Origin: Oligoflexus tunisiensis
GTDB taxonomy: Bacteria; Bdellovibrionota_B; Oligoflexia; Oligoflexales; Oligoflexaceae
DNA: 64,000 nucleotides
Assembly (NCBI RefSeq): GCF_001748245.1
Contig: NZ_BDFO01000001.1
Location: 2,564,471-2,628,470, forward strand
Direction of reading: 5' to 3'
Shown: in pieces, positions 33,771-41,417 of the stretch
Layout of the letters: every line of letters starts with the position of its first letter
Position numbering within the stretch: the first letter of the stretch is position 1
Translations under genes and position numbers: made by a program
Notes under the pieces: generated by a model
Seen by the model: only the letters and a program-made list of their open reading frames with translations
The model's database searches: none
Told to the model about the DNA's origin: nothing

Positions 33771-34604
33771 ATGCTCTACCCTGCAACCACGGTGACCGGG
33801 CTTGGGATTCAAGCGATTGATGGCCTCTTCGGTGCGGTCAGTGATCTCTATTTCGATGATGTGACCTGGATCGTTCGCTACCTGGTGGTGGATACAGGCA
33901 GCTGGTTGTCGGGGCGGAAGGTGCTGATCAGTCCGGAGGCATTGACCGGCATCCATCGGGATGCCAATGTTTTAACCACAACCCTGACCCAACAGCAGAT
34001 CAAGGACAGCCCTCCTTCTGATTCTGAGAAAACCGTTTCGCGTCAGCATGAAGAGTGCCTGAGCGAATATTATGGATGGTCTCCTTACTGGCTGACGCCC
34101 TCGTCCGTTTATCGCTGGCCGAATATTTATCCGCACTCATCTCTTCCGCCAGATGGGACCTTGCCTTCCGGTATCGGGAAAGAAGCCCGGGCCCGGGTGG
34201 ATGCCAAACGGAGTGAGGAAATTCATCTCCGCAGCTTCAAGGAAATTAAAGGCTATGGCATCGGCGCGACAGACGGCAACATCGGAGAACTGGATGATCT
34301 GCTCTTCGGATCCCATGATTGGCGCATCACACATTTGATCGCGGACAGTCGGAAATGGTGGCCCGGGGGACAGGTGATCCTCGATCGGAGCATGGTGGAC
34401 GATATCGTCTGGGCGGATCGAAAAATTCAGGTGGCGATGACTCAGGATGAGGTGCGGCAGGCACCTCCATATGATCCGGATCGGATTCTAACCGATCAAT
34501 ATCAAAAGGAGGTGTCAAAATACTATCAGAAACTCGCAACACCTAAAACACAGCCACCATCGGCTCGTTCCAGAAATGCACTGTCGGAGCATCATCCGAT
34601 CTAA
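33771..34604 (+). CDS. Protein with two PRC-barrel domains
   Basis: About 277 residues, no signal peptide. Two PRC-barrel units: residues about 5-75 (IDGLFGAVSDLYFDDVTW, then YLVVDTGSWLSGRKVLI) and about 150-225 (GIGATDGNIGELDDLLF, then HLIADSRKWWPGGQVIL). PRC barrels bind RNA, pigments or other proteins and are common in general stress proteins. The linker is rich in Ser, Pro, Trp and Tyr. Of two candidate ATGs, the one at 33771 has AAGGAG at a proper distance. Its own promoter is expected since the arsenic operon runs the other way. Confidence 0.8.
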   Translation: MLYPATTVTGLGIQAIDGLFGAVSDLYFDDVTWIVRYLVVDTGSWLSGRKVLISPEALTGIHRDANVLTTTLTQQQIKDSPPSDSEKTVSRQHEECLSEYYGWSPYWLTPSSVYRWPNIYPHSSLPPDGTLPSGIGKEARARVDAKRSEEIHLRSFKEIKGYGIGATDGNIGELDDLLFGSHDWRITHLIADSRKWWPGGQVILDRSMVDDIVWADRKIQVAMTQDEVRQAPPYDPDRILTDQYQKEVSKYYQKLATPKTQPPSARSRNALSEHHPI

Positions 34605-34690
34605 CCAGCAGGCTCAACCTTGTTTTTACCTGGTATGGGCTTTGCAGTTTATAAAGAGGGGAGATGCTTTCGACAAACAGGAGTTTCCAG

Positions 34691-34891
34691 ATGAAACGGG
34701 GCAAGAAGAAAGATTCCGATTTCGAAAATGAGCGTGAGCCGAGCAATGCCGAGATCTCGATGAAATCCAAGGAAGGCAAAGGCTCATTTGCTGATGATGA
34801 CGTTCACGTTCATGATGACGATCATGATAAGCCCAATATCGTGGAACCTGAGAACAAGGGCCACGGAGCATCCGAGCGTCGCAAAAAATGA
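34691..34891 (+). CDS. Small, highly charged hypothetical protein
   Basis: 66 residues, no hydrophobic segment, almost entirely charged or polar, likely disordered. A central Asp/His cluster (DDDVHVHDDDHD) could bind metal ions; this is speculation. AGGAG lies 7 bases before the ATG at 34691, and codon use is like that of neighbours. No known family recognised. It lies between the PRC-barrel gene and the dynamin-like GTPase gene on the same strand. Confidence 0.6.
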   Translation: MKRGKKKDSDFENEREPSNAEISMKSKEGKGSFADDDVHVHDDDHDKPNIVEPENKGHGASERRKK

Positions 34892-35009
34892 AGGGAGTGA
34901 CGCCCCCTGGTCTGTTATGATGTCCAGCATGTTTCCGGAGCCGCCACCTCGTTTTCGATCCTGGGGTGGCGGCAGGTCTGGATTTTTTGCATTTTCAAGG
35001 AAACCTCGG

Positions 35010-36395
35010 ATGTTCAAAGCCTCGCCAGGAAATCATGGTCCCGAAGCCCAAGCGATGGATGGTTTGCGTCTTGACCTTGTGGAAGCCGTTCGATCCCGGT
35101 TAACACCGGTGGCCTTGAAGTATGGCTATGCAAACACGCCGTTGGAAGACAAGATCAAGTGGCGGCCGATCGTTCTGATTGTCGGGAATTACTCGTCAGG
35201 AAAATCCACGCTCATCAATGAACTTCTGGGCCTTGATATTCAGAAGACGGGGCAGGCTCCGACGGATGATTCCTTTACGGTTATCAGTCACAATCCAACA
35301 CCAGGAGCCATGGACGAGCGTGACGGCATGGTTCTTCTGAATGATCCCCAGTATCCTTTTACCCATTTAAAAAGGCACGGGCAAAAGTTTGCCTCACACT
35401 TTCGTTTGAAAATGGTGCACGCTCCCATCCTGGAGAACGTGGCGATCATCGACACGCCGGGCATGCTGGATTCTGTGTCGGAGAAGGATCGCGGCTACAA
35501 TTACCAGGAAGTGCTGGCCGAACTCGCCAGCGTCGCCGACCTCATCCTTTTCCTCTTCGATCCGCACAAGGCCGGCACCGTGCGCGAAACTTATGAAGCG
35601 TTGCGCCAGACGCTGCCGCAGGGAACGTCGGAAGACCGCATCGTGTTTGTGCTGAATCGCATCGACGAATGCACAACTCTGCATGATCTTTTGCGAGTCT
35701 ATGGCACGCTGTGCTGGAACCTTTCGCAGATGACGGGACGGAAGGATATTCCGCACATTTTCCTGACCTGGTCCGAACGTGAGGGGACTCAGGCGCGGGA
35801 ACGGCCTGCGTTTCTGTCCCAGCTAGGCAATCAACGCCGCGAACTGGAACAGGCCATTGTTCAGGCACCCAAATATCGACTGGATCATCTTGCAACCTAT
35901 ATTGAAACGCACTGCGAACGCCTCGGTCATTTCCTGGAGGCTTTGCAGGAGTACGGTAGGATGCGGCGGACTCTCGCGGTTAAAGTCATTTTGATTCTTC
36001 TGTCGGTGGCTTTGCTCCTGGGCATGCTGATGTATGGAGCTCTTCTGCAGTCCATGGCGGTCACGGGGCTCGGTCCTGACTTTGCGCTGGGTCTTGCGGG
36101 TCTTGTGGTGGCATTCGTCCTCGTGCTGGGCATGGTTTTCATCTATCCACGTCTTCTGCAAAGGTTCCATGCGTCGGTTCTCAAATCCACGCCCTCGCTG
36201 ACAAGGCTGGATGAACCGAATCGCAAGGAATCATGGGCGCAGGTGGAGGATCGGGTCCGGGACTATCTGCGCGAAAGCAAGGGGAACTTTTCGCTGCGTA
36301 CGGTGTGGAGTGATCGGCGCAAGATCAGGCATGCCGCGGAGCAGGTCACGCGGCATGCCCGCCAGGGCCCTGGAGTAAGCTTCGACACGCGTTGA
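35010..36395 (+). CDS. Dynamin/EHD-like GTPase with C-terminal membrane hairpin
   Basis: About 461 residues from the ATG at 35010 (AAGGA 8 bases upstream); the frame is open further, with ATGs at 34917 and 34929. GTPase motifs: P-loop GNYSSGKSTL, switch threonine region APTDDSFT, DTPG (IIDTPGMLDS), and NRID in FVLNRIDEC. The order and spacing resemble the EHD/dynamin superfamily of membrane-remodelling GTPases. Two hydrophobic helices (about residues 320-342 and 352-376) form a hairpin that should anchor it in the membrane. Role in this organism unknown. A small secreted protein gene follows after 22 bases. Confidence 0.82.
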   Translation: MFKASPGNHGPEAQAMDGLRLDLVEAVRSRLTPVALKYGYANTPLEDKIKWRPIVLIVGNYSSGKSTLINELLGLDIQKTGQAPTDDSFTVISHNPTPGAMDERDGMVLLNDPQYPFTHLKRHGQKFASHFRLKMVHAPILENVAIIDTPGMLDSVSEKDRGYNYQEVLAELASVADLILFLFDPHKAGTVRETYEALRQTLPQGTSEDRIVFVLNRIDECTTLHDLLRVYGTLCWNLSQMTGRKDIPHIFLTWSEREGTQARERPAFLSQLGNQRRELEQAIVQAPKYRLDHLATYIETHCERLGHFLEALQEYGRMRRTLAVKVILILLSVALLLGMLMYGALLQSMAVTGLGPDFALGLAGLVVAFVLVLGMVFIYPRLLQRFHASVLKSTPSLTRLDEPNRKESWAQVEDRVRDYLRESKGNFSLRTVWSDRRKIRHAAEQVTRHARQGPGVSFDTR

Positions 36396-36417
36396 TAATT
36401 GACTGGAGGTCATTACC

Positions 36418-36717
36418 ATGAAAATCCAGGTTCTATTGCGACCCCTGTTTCTATTCCTTCCCATGGTCGGCATGCCTTCAGCTCATGCGGCTGACACCAT
36501 TCTGCAGGCGTGCACGCCCGAAATCAGAAAGTTCAGGTGCGAGGCGCTGAGCGATAGCTATGCCTATGATTGTCTGAGTCGCCACGATGAGCCGCGGGTC
36601 AGAAACAAAGGCTTCAGCCGCAAGTGCTTCAAAGCCTATGCTCGCTATGAGAAAACCACCGGCAAGGGGGAAAAGGTGGAAAGCCATCAGGTCGAGAATC
36701 CTGAGCATAGCTATTAA
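36418..36717 (+). CDS. Small secreted protein with four cysteines
   Basis: 99 residues with a clear signal peptide ending SAHA-AD, so exported. The mature 75 residues hold four cysteines (QACTPEIRKFRC, YDCLSRH, SRKCFKAY), which probably form two disulfides in a helical fold. No family recognised. GGAGG precedes the ATG. It follows the dynamin-like GTPase gene by 22 bases and is probably in the same transcript. Confidence 0.68.
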   Translation: MKIQVLLRPLFLFLPMVGMPSAHAADTILQACTPEIRKFRCEALSDSYAYDCLSRHDEPRVRNKGFSRKCFKAYARYEKTTGKGEKVESHQVENPEHSY

Positions 36718-36738
36718 GGGCCTCAAACGAGGTAGGCA

Positions 36739-37239
36739 TTAAGAAGCCGGCTTGGGCCAGGAATAGATGCGGCGGTGTTCCTGAAGCTTGCGGGACAGGG
36801 AGTAAGGGCTCCACGCGGGGAGCCGGCCATCCTGAGGATGTAGCCTCAGGAGAAGCTTGAACATCAATCCCATGAATCCCATATGGAAGATCAGAGCCAG
36901 CATCAGGGTCACAGGACTCCTGAACAGGTTTTGGATATCGCTGAACACAAAACTCATGAGCATCTCCCCGATCACCAGGGGCAGACCGATGATTTGGGGA
37001 AAATTGTTTTTAAAGATGAACGCCGTCCCGTGCATCAGAATGAGAAGCGACAGGGGCACCAGATACGAGGCATCCTGATAGTTCAACACACAGGCCGCCA
37101 GCAGAAACGTTCCGCTATAGTTTGCGCCCTTGGAAATCATAAGACTGACCGCGTCCCAGTACGGCTGGAAGCGAAATCGAGCGACCCCGGTCAGGGCAGC
37201 CAGCAGGAATATCGCAAGACAGAGAAATTCGCCGACCAT
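36739..37239 (-). CDS. Membrane protein of unknown function, Fur-regulated
   Basis: 166 residues with four or five membrane helices and a basic cytoplasmic tail. No transporter family recognised. Its promoter contains a 17/19 match to the Fur consensus in the spacer, so it should be switched on by iron shortage. GGGAGG precedes the ATG. It lies beyond the degenerate arsC gene and opposite the cobalamin-riboswitch TonB receptor; an iron or siderophore role is suggested by regulation only. Confidence 0.72.
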   Translation of the reverse strand: MVGEFLCLAIFLLAALTGVARFRFQPYWDAVSLMISKGANYSGTFLLAACVLNYQDASYLVPLSLLILMHGTAFIFKNNFPQIIGLPLVIGEMLMSFVFSDIQNLFRSPVTLMLALIFHMGFMGLMFKLLLRLHPQDGRLPAWSPYSLSRKLQEHRRIYSWPKPAS

Positions 37240-37265
37240 GATGACCTCCCACGGCTCTCTTATAT

Positions 37266-37294
37266 ATGATAATGAAAATCAATATCATAGACAA
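37266..37294 (-). promoter_or_regulatory. Promoter with Fur box before the membrane protein gene
   Basis: On the minus strand TTGTCT (37289-37294), 17-base spacer, TATCAT (37266-37271). The 19-bp sequence GATAATGAAAATCAATATC (37268-37286) matches the Fur consensus GATAATGATAATCATTATC at 17 positions and occupies spacer and -10 box, the classic place for repression. It ends 29 bases upstream of the start codon. Confidence 0.8.
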
Positions 37295-37334
37295 GACATT
37301 TTTGGCCACCGGAAAATCAGCCGGTCCGCACGCC

Positions 37335-37763
37335 TCAGCCCTGCCTTAAGACCCCGTATTCACGACCGAACTCTTCGAGCTGCGTGCCGATATGCCCCAG
37401 TGTGGTCCGGAAACGCTGAAGCCGTTCCTCCTCGGAGCCGGGCAGCGCGGCCGGGTCCTGGATCGGCCAGTGCACCCGTTTGGCCTGGGCCAGAAGGGGG
37501 GATTGAATGTCCTCGTTGCACAAGGTGATGACAAAGTCCAAATCGTGGAGAAAGGTTTCGGACAGATCCGTAACGGATTGGGTCCGCAGATCACTCGTAT
37601 CCACTCCAATCTCGTGCAGAACCTTGATCGCCAAAGGATCGACCTTGGACGGATGGGTTCCCGCACTTTCAACCTTGACCTCATCCGACAGAACTTTTTT
37701 GGCCAATCCTTCCGCCAGCTGGCTGCAGGTTGCATTCGTCACGCACATGAACAGGATCTTCAT
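37335..37763 (-). CDS. ArsC paralogue lacking catalytic arginine and a redox cysteine
   Basis: 142 residues, clearly homologous over its whole length to the arsC at 31782-32207. The P-loop reads CVTNATC instead of CX5R: the arginine that holds the oxyanion is replaced by cysteine, one base from an arginine codon (TGC for CGC). The second redox cysteine is also lost (LCNEDIQ versus LCAEEVC). The nucleophile Cys7 and the segment WPIQDPA remain. The frame is intact with an AAGGAG site, so it is expressed but probably inactive as a classical arsenate reductase. It may be a sensor, chaperone or an enzyme with another mechanism. The promoter at 37827-37855 resembles that of arsR, excluding the longer frame. 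Confidence 0.85.
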   Translation of the reverse strand: MKILFMCVTNATCSQLAEGLAKKVLSDEVKVESAGTHPSKVDPLAIKVLHEIGVDTSDLRTQSVTDLSETFLHDLDFVITLCNEDIQSPLLAQAKRVHWPIQDPAALPGSEEERLQRFRTTLGHIGTQLEEFGREYGVLRQG

Positions 37764-37826
37764 AGGAACTCCTTTTTCGCGATTGTAAGACGAGACAGCG
37801 AGCTGAGAGGCTCTTTCAGACCTTAG

Positions 37827-37855
37827 CTTATCGTGAAAGGACACTCCAAAGTAAA
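37827..37855 (-). promoter_or_regulatory. Promoter of the arsC paralogue, twin of the arsR promoter
   Basis: On the minus strand TTTACT (37850-37855), 17-base spacer, GATAAG (37827-37832). It shares TTTTACTTT, GTC.TTC and ACGATAA with the arsR promoter at the same spacing, and further matching bases continue downstream. Likely controlled by the same ArsR. Confidence 0.65.
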
Positions 37856-37955
37856 ACGCTTTCTGTCGCGTCACATTGAACTTTATGCAGGAAAGCTCCG
37901 CTTGAGCTTGCACTCAAAACAGAATTCATCCAAAGTGCTGCCGACATCTGAACTG

Positions 37956-38040
37956 CGCATGAGCCGGTGAAGAACGGTGCAAGTCCGTCGCTGTCCCGCA
38001 ACTGTAAGCCGATTCCGGTAAGCCAGATCCCACTCATGCG
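37956..38040 (+). promoter_or_regulatory. Cobalamin riboswitch
   Basis: Contains the conserved B12-box core GCTGTCCCGCAACTGTAAGCC (here 37990-38010 read as GCTGTCCCGCAACTG then TAAGCC), preceded by GCCGGTGAAGAACGGTGCAA and CCGT, and followed by AAGCCAGATC. The closing stem CGCATGAG / CTCATGCG (37956-37963 with 38033-38040) is perfect. It ends 12 bases before the ribosome site of the TonB-dependent receptor, so it probably blocks translation when cobalamin is plentiful. Confidence 0.93.
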
Positions 38041-38064
38041 TTCCCGACCCGCGGAGGTTTTTGC

Positions 38065-40074
38065 ATGTTTTGCATGCGACGTCGTCTTGTTTTGCTCGCG
38101 CTCAGCACTCCCGTTCTTGCCACTGAATCCGAACACATGGAAGTGAATGGCCAACGCCACTCCTGGCTGGAATCCGCCCAGACAGCCAGCGAAGGGCAGG
38201 TCAATCATGAACAGCTTCAGGAACGACCCATTTTGCGCCCTGGTGAAATTATGGAGTCAGTTCCCGGGCTGATCACCACGCAGCATAGTGGGACGGGTAA
38301 AGCCAACCAATACTTTCTGCGTGGCTTCAATCTCGACCATGGAACCGACTTCGCCACGTTTGTGGATGGCATTCCCATCAACATGCCTTCGCATGGACAT
38401 GGCCAGGGCTACACGGATGTGAACTTTCTCATTCCAGAGATTCTGGATCATCTGAACTATGGCAAGGGTCCTTACGCGGCAGCTTACGGAAATTTCAGCG
38501 GGGCCGGTTATGTGGACATGAGCACGCGGAACGTCCTGCCTCATGGTCTGGTGAAATATACGGTTGGGAGTTATGACTACCATCGTTTGCTTGTTCTTGA
38601 TTCCATCGAGATTGGTGAATCGGGCTACCTGAGTTATGCGCTGGAAGGGACACGATACCAGGGACCCTGGTCGGACATGGATGAAAAGCTGCGGAAAAAA
38701 CTGGGTTGGATCAAATTTGTTCAGCCCGTTGCGGATGGGCGGCATACGGTGACCCTGCAGCACTATGAAGGTTCGTGGAATGCGGCGGATCAGATACCAG
38801 CACGGGCGGTGACGGACGGTCTTATCAACCGTCGCGGCACGCTGGACCCGACCACCGGAGGACGGACGCAAAGGGATAGCCTCAGCTGGATCGGGGAAAA
38901 ATCCTGGGGGGATTCCAGCCTGCGCCTTCAGGTTTATGGCGTGCGTTATGGTCTGAATCTTTGGTCCAACCTCAGTTATTTTCTCGAAGATCCGGTGCAG
39001 GGTGATCAATTTGAGCAGGAAGATCGGCGCTCCATCCTCGGGGCCTCCGCGCGCTTCAGCCGGAAGTGGAGCATGGGCACCATTCCCGGTACGCTGACTG
39101 TCGGGGCGCAGCAGCGCTATGATCATATTGATAATCTGGGACTCTATAAGACCATCGCGCGACAACGCACGGCCACGCGGGGTGAATCCTCTGTGAATGA
39201 ACAGCAGGCTGGCGTTTATGTGAGCCAGGAATGGCACTGGAGTCCTGATTTTCGCAGCACGCTGGCGGTGCGGCATGATCAGATTCAATTCCAACATCAT
39301 GACAGGATGAATGATGCCCGTAAGCGTGCGCAGGCTCGCATCACCAGTCCCAAACTCACAACGAGCTATCGCCTGGCTCAAGGCCTTCAGGTTTTCGCCA
39401 GCGGCGGCCAAAGTTTTCATAGCAATGACGCGAGGGGCGTGACCGCGGAAGGTGTGGCTGCTCCGGGCCTTGTCCCTGTGCGTGGTTACGAAGTGGGAGG
39501 CAGTTACGAAGCGGACGATGCGTTGCGAATTTCATTGGCTCTCTGGCGCCTTCAGCTGGATTCCGAACTGATTTATATCGGTGACGCGGGGACAACGGAA
39601 GCTTCGAGCGCCAGCCGCCGTGAAGGTGTGGACTGGCTCCTGCAACTGGCTCCGGATCCTTTGTTTCATGCAGATTTTGAACTGTCCTGGGCCCGGGCCC
39701 GATTTCAGTCGGATCCGCTTGGAGAAGGCGATCAGGTGGAAGGGCATTTGCCTTTCGTGGCCATGCTGGGCCTGGGAAGTCAGTTTCAAAAATGGTCGGG
39801 AGCCGCGCGTTTGCGATATTTTGGCAAACGACCCTTGACTGCAGATGGCCGCAGGCAATCCGATCCGACCCGGGTTCTGAATCTTCATGTTGCTTATGAA
39901 ACCGATGGCTGGGACTTCGCACTGGATACTCTGAATGCCCTCAATAGCAAGGACCATGATATCGACTATTATTACGAATCTCAGCTATTAGGTGAGACCG
40001 AACCCCAGGAGGATCTGCATTACCACCCGGTGGAACCAGCCTCGCTGCGACTGCATATCGGGCGCAAATTTTAA
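38065..40074 (+). CDS. TonB-dependent outer-membrane receptor under cobalamin control
   Basis: 669 residues: short signal peptide (ends near PVLA-TE), plug domain (residues about 50-165, with LRPGEIMESVPGL and FLRGFNLDHGT), then a barrel of about 22 strands ending in a phenylalanine (IGRKF), the outer-membrane insertion signal. The canonical TonB box is not obvious. A cobalamin riboswitch directly upstream indicates uptake of B12 or a precursor, or a ligand whose need depends on B12. A His-rich loop (MPSHGHGQGYTD) may bind metal. GGAGG lies 7 bases before the ATG. No btuCDF genes lie nearby. Confidence 0.9.
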   Translation: MFCMRRRLVLLALSTPVLATESEHMEVNGQRHSWLESAQTASEGQVNHEQLQERPILRPGEIMESVPGLITTQHSGTGKANQYFLRGFNLDHGTDFATFVDGIPINMPSHGHGQGYTDVNFLIPEILDHLNYGKGPYAAAYGNFSGAGYVDMSTRNVLPHGLVKYTVGSYDYHRLLVLDSIEIGESGYLSYALEGTRYQGPWSDMDEKLRKKLGWIKFVQPVADGRHTVTLQHYEGSWNAADQIPARAVTDGLINRRGTLDPTTGGRTQRDSLSWIGEKSWGDSSLRLQVYGVRYGLNLWSNLSYFLEDPVQGDQFEQEDRRSILGASARFSRKWSMGTIPGTLTVGAQQRYDHIDNLGLYKTIARQRTATRGESSVNEQQAGVYVSQEWHWSPDFRSTLAVRHDQIQFQHHDRMNDARKRAQARITSPKLTTSYRLAQGLQVFASGGQSFHSNDARGVTAEGVAAPGLVPVRGYEVGGSYEADDALRISLALWRLQLDSELIYIGDAGTTEASSASRREGVDWLLQLAPDPLFHADFELSWARARFQSDPLGEGDQVEGHLPFVAMLGLGSQFQKWSGAARLRYFGKRPLTADGRRQSDPTRVLNLHVAYETDGWDFALDTLNALNSKDHDIDYYYESQLLGETEPQEDLHYHPVEPASLRLHIGRKF

Positions 40075-40295
40075 CCCTTCCTACTCCAAATGGATGGCGG
40101 CTGCAATCTGGGCCTGGTCAAGGCCCTGACCTGGCCAGCCGTCCAATTTTCGAACAGACTGTCAAGTCAGTGGCATGCCTGCGACTTCATCCCGATTAAA
40201 ATCCACAGGAAATACAGGGCAATTCAACTTCCTTACGCGGGAGTAATCTTTGCACTGGCGGGTTTGAAACCCTTCACTCAACGTAGGAGTTGATA

Positions 40296-41411
40296 ATGAA
40301 ATGTAGAATCACAGCTGTCATGGTCTTCCTGGGGGCATTCGCCTGCGGTCAGCAGAATACGGAGACGTCCGATACGAGCTCCGTGGTCTTGAACCAGAAC
40401 AAGTGGCCCAATCCCAAGGCTATTCCGGTTTGTATCATCAACCGCAGTCAAGTTTCGGATGAACTTTTCAATGATGTGAAGTCGCACGTGACCACTGATT
40501 ATGCCAGCAAAGCGGGTATTGGTTTTACCGGTTGGGACAATTGCACCTCAGCTGATATGAATGCGCGTGTGATCCGGGTGAACTTCAGCCGTGTTCACAA
40601 CTGGGGTAGTGGTCGCGTGACAGCCGGTGGTGGTCTTTCCATGGTGGGAGCTTCGCCATATTCCTGCGGCACGCGTTGTGCCGGTGGTACCATGCGTCTT
40701 GATATCAGCGCGGATGGTCGTTATCCTGCGGCAAGCGCCTGGTCCAGAAATTTTGCTGTGACCCAAACCCGCGCCACGGCCGTTCATGAATTCGGCCATG
40801 CCCTGGGTCTATTGCATGAGCATGAAAGAACGGATGCTCCCGGTTGCGGCGACTATGAGGATAAGGTTCGCAATACCGATCGGACGGTTTACGTCGGTGC
40901 GTTTGATGCGAATTCCATCATGAACTACTGTCACAACTCAAGTTTGACGAAACTCTCCGCAGGAGATGTGGCCGGTCTTAAGTATCTCTATCCGCAACTC
41001 GGCGGTGGCACCAATGGTGGAGCCGTCGCACCACGACCCACACCAACTCCCGCTCCTGAAAATGTGGCCAGCTTTGGTCCCTTCGGTCACAATGAAGCCA
41101 AGGTACTCATGACCCTCCCAAGCGCACAGGGCCGCTATGTGAATTTCTCGGTGGCCGTGGATACCGAACCTCATCCCCAGTGTGAATACGATCACGTGAT
41201 CGTGGAAGATGCTGCGGGCTGGAGATCAAGCCGATTCTGCGGTCGTACCGCCTGGAAACTCACGAATCTTGCGACCCCGGTCCGGGTTATTTTCTATTCC
41301 GACCCTGCTGTGGCCTCCAAATCCGTCAAGGTCAGCAAGGTCAGTTATACCGGAGGCTCAGGAGCCGCAGCTTCGCCATCGGCTGATGCTGAAGCTCCCG
41401 ACCAGGAATAA
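40296..41411 (+). CDS. Astacin-type (M12A) metalloprotease lipoprotein with CUB-like domain
   Basis: 371 residues. The lipobox FAC-GQ anchors it at the cell surface or periplasm. The catalytic domain (about residues 35-235) has the full astacin zinc signature HEFGHALGLLHEHER and a Met-turn SIMNYC. A Pro/Thr-rich linker leads to a C-terminal domain of about 100 residues with CEYDHVIVEDAAG and SRFCGR, the cysteine and acidic pattern of CUB domains. Astacin plus CUB is well known in animals and scarcer in bacteria. TAGGAG precedes the ATG at 40296. It converges with the delta-60 repeat gene, whose stop is 7 bases away. Confidence 0.84.
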   Translation: MKCRITAVMVFLGAFACGQQNTETSDTSSVVLNQNKWPNPKAIPVCIINRSQVSDELFNDVKSHVTTDYASKAGIGFTGWDNCTSADMNARVIRVNFSRVHNWGSGRVTAGGGLSMVGASPYSCGTRCAGGTMRLDISADGRYPAASAWSRNFAVTQTRATAVHEFGHALGLLHEHERTDAPGCGDYEDKVRNTDRTVYVGAFDANSIMNYCHNSSLTKLSAGDVAGLKYLYPQLGGGTNGGAVAPRPTPTPAPENVASFGPFGHNEAKVLMTLPSAQGRYVNFSVAVDTEPHPQCEYDHVIVEDAAGWRSSRFCGRTAWKLTNLATPVRVIFYSDPAVASKSVKVSKVSYTGGSGAAASPSADAEAPDQE

Positions 41412-41417
41412 GTTCTG

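Noticed and set aside
37764..37913. N-terminal extension of the arsC paralogue
   Set aside because: A promoter twin of arsR lies inside this extension and AAGGAG precedes the ATG at 37763, so the protein starts there, like the intact ArsC.
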